From the NCBI RefSeq assembly GCF_004886325.1, contig NZ_QXFN01000003.1:620001-684000 (forward strand): DNA of 64,000 nucleotides, given 5' to 3'. This document shows, piece after piece, positions 60,978 to 64,000 of the stretch. The position numbers were made by a program, and so were the translations under genes. The notes beneath the pieces are model-generated. The model did no database searches. It was not told where the DNA came from and saw only the letters and a program-made list of their open reading frames with translations. Source of the DNA: Cellulomonas telluris (GTDB lineage Bacteria > Actinomycetota > Actinomycetes > Actinomycetales > Cellulomonadaceae). Position 1 is the stretch's first letter, and each line of letters opens with the position of its first letter.

Positions 60978-61705
60978 GACGTCCGCTCCTCTCGCGCCCC
61001 GACGCCGACGAACCTGCCGACGAGGATCGCCACGACCGCCGCGATCAGCACGTGCATGCCCGGCATGAGCCAGGGCGTCAGGGCGCCGGCGACGACAGCG
61101 GCTGCGACGCCCACTGCGGCGGCCTGACGCGAGCGCAGCCGCGGCCACAGCAAGGCCAGGAACGCCGCTGCGGCGGCCGCGTCGAGGCCGTACGCCCGCA
61201 CGTCACCCAGCACGTCGCCCAGAAGGGCGCCCGCGAGCGTCGCGAGGTTCCAGCCGAGGTAGATGCCGAGGCCCGTGACCCAGAAGCCGATCCGGCGTGC
61301 ACGCGGCTCGGTGTGCGCGAGGGCGACCGCCGCGGACTCGTCGATCGTGAACTGCGCGGCCGCGATCCGGTGCCACCACGACAGACCCACGACGGCGTTC
61401 ATCCGCACGGCGTAAGCGACGTTGCGGACTCCGAGAAGCGCGGCGGACGCGATGGCCGAGGGTGCCGCAGCGAGCCCGCCCGACGCGATCACTCCGATGA
61501 ACGCGAACTGCGATCCGCCCGTGAACATCAGCAGGCTGAGCACGCACGTCTGCCACACGCCGAGCCCGGCGGCGACCGCTAGCGCGCCGAAGGAGACGCC
61601 GTACGCGCTGGTCGCGACCGACACCGCCACGCCCTGGCGCCAGGCGCTGCGTTCCTCGGCAGCCCGGGGTGCGCGCGTCCAGGGCGTTCGCTTCATTGAA
61701 CGCAT
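60974..61705 (-). CDS. azlC: AzlC-family branched-chain amino acid exporter large subunit
   Basis: A 243-residue membrane protein with about seven helices. Family landmarks are the N-terminal GVAVSVATSAYGVSFGALA, FTGGSQFAFIGV, LGVRNVAYAVRMN and FTIDESAAVA. With AzlD it should export branched-chain amino acids. The ATG was chosen because the divergent promoter gives TTGACA-17-CACCAT ending seven bases upstream, a leaderless arrangement; an ATG three codons later is also possible. Regulated by the adjacent XRE-cupin protein by position. Confidence 0.88.
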   Translation of the reverse strand: MRSMKRTPWTRAPRAAEERSAWRQGVAVSVATSAYGVSFGALAVAAGLGVWQTCVLSLLMFTGGSQFAFIGVIASGGLAAAPSAIASAALLGVRNVAYAVRMNAVVGLSWWHRIAAAQFTIDESAAVALAHTEPRARRIGFWVTGLGIYLGWNLATLAGALLGDVLGDVRAYGLDAAAAAAFLALLWPRLRSRQAAAVGVAAAVVAGALTPWLMPGMHVLIAAVVAILVGRFVGVGAREERTS

Positions 61706-61712
61706 GGTCAGC

Positions 61713-61764
61713 ATGGTGAACAACGCCGAGCCGTTTGTCAACGCAAACGGACGTTTGCCATCAT
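61713..61764. promoter_or_regulatory. Back-to-back promoters of azlC and the XRE-cupin regulator with shared inverted repeats
   Basis: Minus strand: TTGACA (61736-61741), 17 bases, CACCAT (61713-61718). Plus strand: TTGTCA (61735-61740), 18 bases, CATCAT (61759-61764). The two -35 elements overlap. Inverted repeats CCGTTT-N8-AAACGG (61731-61750) and CAAACG-GA-CGTTTG (61744-61757) cover the -35 and the plus-strand spacer; they are the likely operators. Confidence 0.6.
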
Positions 61765-61770
61765 GAACAC

Positions 61771-62319
61771 ATGGAGGGTCTGCAAGCCCGTATCGCGCGC
61801 GCTCTCCGGCGAGAGCGCGAATCGGCGGGCATATCCGTGTCCGAGCTCGCGCGCCGCGCGGGAATCTCGAAGGCGACCGTTTCACAGCTCGAGCACGGCG
61901 CCGGTAACCCGAGCGTCGAGACGCTGTGGGTGCTCGGCGTCGCTCTCGGCGTGCCCTTCGCCACACTCGTCGACCAGCAGGACAACGCGCCGACCCTCAT
62001 CCGCGCGGCGGACCGTTCCGGGGTTCCCTCGGCGGTCGCTGCGTACGACGCGACGCTCCTGTCCGCCTCGCCCCCTGGTGCCAGGCGCGACGTGTACCGC
62101 GTGCGGGCCGATCCCGGTGAACCGCGGCGCTCTGATCCGCACCATCCCGGGACGACGGAGCACGTCGTCCTCCTCGCAGGACGCGCGGCGGTCGGCCCTG
62201 CCGAAGCGCCGGTCGAGCTGGAGCCGGGGGACTATCTCGCATATCCGGGCGATGCACCGCACGTGTTCGAGGCACTCCAGCCCGGCACGAGCGCTGTGCT
62301 GATCTCCGAGCTGCGCTGA
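61771..62319 (+). CDS. XRE-family regulator with C-terminal cupin domain
   Basis: A 182-residue regulator: HTH_3 domain at about residues 9-63 (GISVSELARRAGISKATVSQLEHG) and a small cupin from about 110 (HHPGTTEHVVLLAGR, then ELEPGDYLAYPGDAPHVFEA). Such XRE-cupin proteins are frequent regulators of azlCD-type exporters. The ATG was chosen because the -10-like CATCAT ends six bases upstream; an ATG 12 codons earlier lies inside the promoter. Confidence 0.9.
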   Translation: MEGLQARIARALRRERESAGISVSELARRAGISKATVSQLEHGAGNPSVETLWVLGVALGVPFATLVDQQDNAPTLIRAADRSGVPSAVAAYDATLLSASPPGARRDVYRVRADPGEPRRSDPHHPGTTEHVVLLAGRAAVGPAEAPVELEPGDYLAYPGDAPHVFEALQPGTSAVLISELR

Positions 62320-62329
62320 GCCCGGCGGG

Positions 62330-62937
62330 TGGGCCACCACCACGCGCGGCCGTCGTTCGGTCCGCAGAGCGCCCGCTCGTAGACGTCGTCGATCGGGCTG
62401 CAGCAGTGCCCTGGCGTCTCGCGAGGTCTGGTCGCGGGGGTGTAGACCTCGAGCCGGTGGTCGCGGCTGTCCGGCTGCAGCCAGACCTGGTATTCCACGT
62501 CGACGGCGCCGACGGTGGGGTGGTGGAGCTGCATCGCGCCGCTGGTGCAGTCGGCCACGTCCCCGGCTGCCCAGATGGCGGCGACGTCGCGGCTGTGCAT
62601 CGCAGAGCTCGCCGACGAGCTCTCCGAGCTTCACGTCGTCGGGTTACCTGCCGGAGGTGAGGCGGAGGTAGCCGATGTGGATCCGCGCGAGCTCGTCCCA
62701 GTTCCGATACAGGTCGCGGTGCAACGGGTCCAGGAAGAAGGTGCGCGGGATCGAGGGGGACCCGTGCGCGCCGCACGGAGGGAGCAGCCCTGCGCCGTTC
62801 GCTACACTGAACGCTAAACCATTATTCTGAACGATGGCAGTCGTCCGTCGGGCTCGGCCACCGAGCACCGATCGTCGCTCGTCTGCAGCAGCCCACAGCT
62901 CACCCCGACAGGGCTCGACTGAGATCGAAGGGTCCAC
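62330..62937 (-). pseudogene. MmyB-like transcriptional regulator, frameshifted and lacking its HTH
   Basis: Pieces of an MmyB-type ligand-binding domain in two or three frames: TFFLDPLHRDLYRNWDELA (upstream piece, ending at a stop near 62644), KLGELVGELC, and HSRDVAAIWAAGDV with LHHPTVGAVDVEYQVW (downstream piece). The N-terminal XRE HTH is not present. The reading frame is broken at least twice, so no functional product is expected. Confidence 0.6.
62796..62833. promoter_or_regulatory. Possible operator half-sites upstream of the MmyB remnant and MerR gene
   Basis: CGTTC (62796), GAACG (62809) and GAACG (62829) give one inverted pair and two direct CTGAACG copies with 20-base spacing. Likely operator sequence of one of the two divergent regulators; which one is not clear. 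Confidence 0.3.
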
Positions 62938-62939
62938 CC

Positions 62940-63527
62940 ATGCACGGAACCAGTTCGGACGACGGCAGGTACTACAGCACGAGGTCCCGCGAGGACCCGC
63001 GCCCCGGCGCCCTCTCCCGCGTCACCGTGGGGGAGATGTCCAGGCGCACGGGAGTGAGCGCGCGATCACTGCGCTACTACGAGCAGCAGGGCCTGCTCGC
63101 TCCCGGTCGCACCCGGGGTGGCCACCGTGTCTACACGGCCGCTGACGAGGTCGCCGTGCACCAGATCAAGCAGCTGCTCCGTGCCGGATTCTGCAGCTCG
63201 GTCATCCGGCAGCTGATGCTCCCGCTCTCGTGCCCGGCCGGGAGCGGGGCGCTGCTCCGGAGCGCGTTCGACGCGGCCGAGGAGCGCCTGGTGAGCGAGC
63301 GACGGGCGGTCGATGCGGAGATCGACGAGCTTCGGGCGCTGCGGGCGGAGCTCGGACTTGCATCTGACGTGCATGTCAGGTCGCAGGATGACGCCCATGA
63401 CGACGAACTTGCCCTCTCCCACCCAGCTCCGTCTGATCATCGAGACCGAGGACTTCGACAGCGCCCTGCGCTTCTACCGCGATCTGCTCGGCATGCCGGA
63501 GCAGATCGCGTTCGCGACGCAGGGTGA
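62940..63527 (+). CDS. MerR-family transcriptional regulator with 3' extension over the VOC gene
   Basis: A 195-residue protein: MerR HTH TVGEMSRRTGVSARSLRYYEQQGLL from about residue 29, wing RTRGGHRVYTAADE and a dimerisation helix ending near residue 142. The ATG has GAAGGG upstream. The last ~45 residues (from about 63390) are a shadow of the VOC gene frame and look non-native, so the original stop was probably lost by a frameshift. It is likely the regulator of the downstream VOC gene. Confidence 0.78.
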   Translation: MHGTSSDDGRYYSTRSREDPRPGALSRVTVGEMSRRTGVSARSLRYYEQQGLLAPGRTRGGHRVYTAADEVAVHQIKQLLRAGFCSSVIRQLMLPLSCPAGSGALLRSAFDAAEERLVSERRAVDAEIDELRALRAELGLASDVHVRSQDDAHDDELALSHPAPSDHRDRGLRQRPALLPRSARHAGADRVRDAG

Positions 63528-63858
63528 TGACCGGGTCGCGATCCTGCACGCCGGCATCGCGACGATCGAGCTGGCCACGCCGACACATGCGCAGAGGATC
63601 GATGAGGTCGAAGGAGCACCTCGATCTGGTGCCCCTCGGATCGCGCTCGAGGTCGAGGACGCCGAGCTCGCTTCAGACCTTGCCGTCCAGGAGGGCGCGG
63701 AACTCATCGCCCCGCCCGTTCGAACCCCTTTCCAGACCATCAACGCGCGAGTGCGAGCCCCCGCGGGCTGGCAGGTCACCTTCTTCCAAGAACTCCAGAC
63801 GCTCGAGGCTCGCGCGGCGCTCGAAGGATTCTCGACGGACGACGCGCGAGCTCGGTAG
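63397..63858 (+). CDS. VOC-family (glyoxalase/bleomycin-resistance-like) protein
   Basis: A 153-residue vicinal-oxygen-chelate protein: first betaalphabetabetabeta module from LRLIIETEDFDSALRFYRDLL to ATIELATP, second from IALEVEDAELASDLA to PAGWQVTFFQE. Members bind metals or antibiotics or catalyse isomerisations; the role cannot be set here. The ATG was chosen because AGGA lies eight bases upstream; an ATG three codons earlier is also in frame. It overlaps the MerR frame by 131 bases. Last gene of the window. Confidence 0.83.
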   Translation: MTTNLPSPTQLRLIIETEDFDSALRFYRDLLGMPEQIAFATQGDDRVAILHAGIATIELATPTHAQRIDEVEGAPRSGAPRIALEVEDAELASDLAVQEGAELIAPPVRTPFQTINARVRAPAGWQVTFFQELQTLEARAALEGFSTDDARAR

Positions 63859-64000
63859 CCGCATCCCTGAGCGGTGCAGGCCCGCGCTCCGCTACGGCGC
63901 GGCATCTCCGACGAGGATCGAAGTCGCCTCCGCTCGTCTCGCGGCTGCGCCTTCGCCATGACACCAGGCGTGAAGACGCCTCCGCAGCAATCTCGAGAAG

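Larger units (their letters stand above)
47205..64000 (+). mobile_element. Putative integrated accessory island beginning at tRNA-Ala (right end not seen)
   Basis: The left boundary is the 3' end of tRNA-Ala (attL candidate 47205-47233), followed by an excisionase-like fragment and tyrosine integrase. From here to the window end gene packing is looser, GC looks lower, and there are recombinase, transposase and regulator remnants and many single-regulator/single-target pairs, unlike the conserved order to the left. I found no second copy of the tRNA 3' end in the window, so the right end lies outside or has been lost. Whether the whole stretch moved as one unit is inference. Confidence 0.45.

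Noticed and set aside
48581-64000. Second copy of the tRNA-Ala 3' end (attR)
   Set aside because: I looked for the GTTCGAGTCCCCTCAGC sequence by eye and found none; this is not proof of absence outside the window.
1-64000. CRISPR array, rRNA operon or prophage structural genes
   Set aside because: No regularly spaced repeats of array type, no rRNA sequence and no phage head, tail or terminase proteins were seen.

Overview
The window is a stretch of high-GC actinobacterial chromosome. Many genes start with GTG, genes are tightly packed with GTGA or ATGA stop/start overlaps, and the housekeeping order (leuCD, murA, plsC-gpsA, ddl, thiL, rpmB, DAK2 protein, recG, rsmD-coaD, DUF177-rpmF-rnc-mutM, then rne-rplU-rpmA-obg-proBA-nadD-rsfS) is the one found in Micrococcales. 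A Cellulomonas-like organism is the best guess. That assignment is inference from gene order and protein resemblance; no rRNA gene is present to confirm it.

About 0-26 kb is core metabolism and information processing. It holds leucine biosynthesis (leuC partial, leuD), peptidoglycan precursors (murA, ddl), phospholipid synthesis (plsC, gpsA), a trans-sulfuration enzyme, thiamine phosphate kinase, ribosomal proteins L28 and L32, a DAK2 fatty-acid-kinase-like protein, RecG, an ABC exporter pair, RsmD, CoaD, RNase III and MutM. A DesK/NarL-type two-component pair and two GNAT acetyltransferases are interspersed.

About 26-35 kb is a respiratory module. cydA-cydB-cydD-cydC (cytochrome bd oxidase and its ABC exporter) is followed, with a 4-base overlap, by a DosS/DevS-like GAF-GAF histidine kinase. 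A DosR/DevR-like response regulator lies tail to tail with the kinase. A palindrome resembling the mycobacterial DosR box lies near -42.5 of a predicted cydA promoter. The sequence therefore suggests a self-contained circuit in which a heme-type sensor controls cytochrome bd.

About 35-47 kb is core again: a large RNase E, L21, L27, Obg, ProB, ProA, a 51-residue membrane protein, NadD, a proline/alanine-rich membrane protein, RsfS and a histidine phosphatase, ending with tRNA-Ala(GGC).

From the tRNA to the end of the window (47.2-64 kb) is an accessory region with looser packing and lower-looking GC. It starts with an excisionase-like HTH fragment fused out of frame to a 5'-shortened tyrosine integrase. 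It then carries resolvase and transposase remnants, two decayed regulators (LysR and MmyB-like) and a run of regulator/target pairs: LysR/MFS, MerR/SDR, MerR/serine hydrolase, TetR/reductase-ABC operon, XRE-cupin/AzlCD and MerR/VOC protein. No right-hand attachment site is visible, so the island probably continues past the window.

A feature running through the whole window is the very short distance (6-8 bases) between a -10-like hexamer and the start codon of at least seventeen genes. This implies widespread leaderless transcription, and it was used here to choose several start codons.
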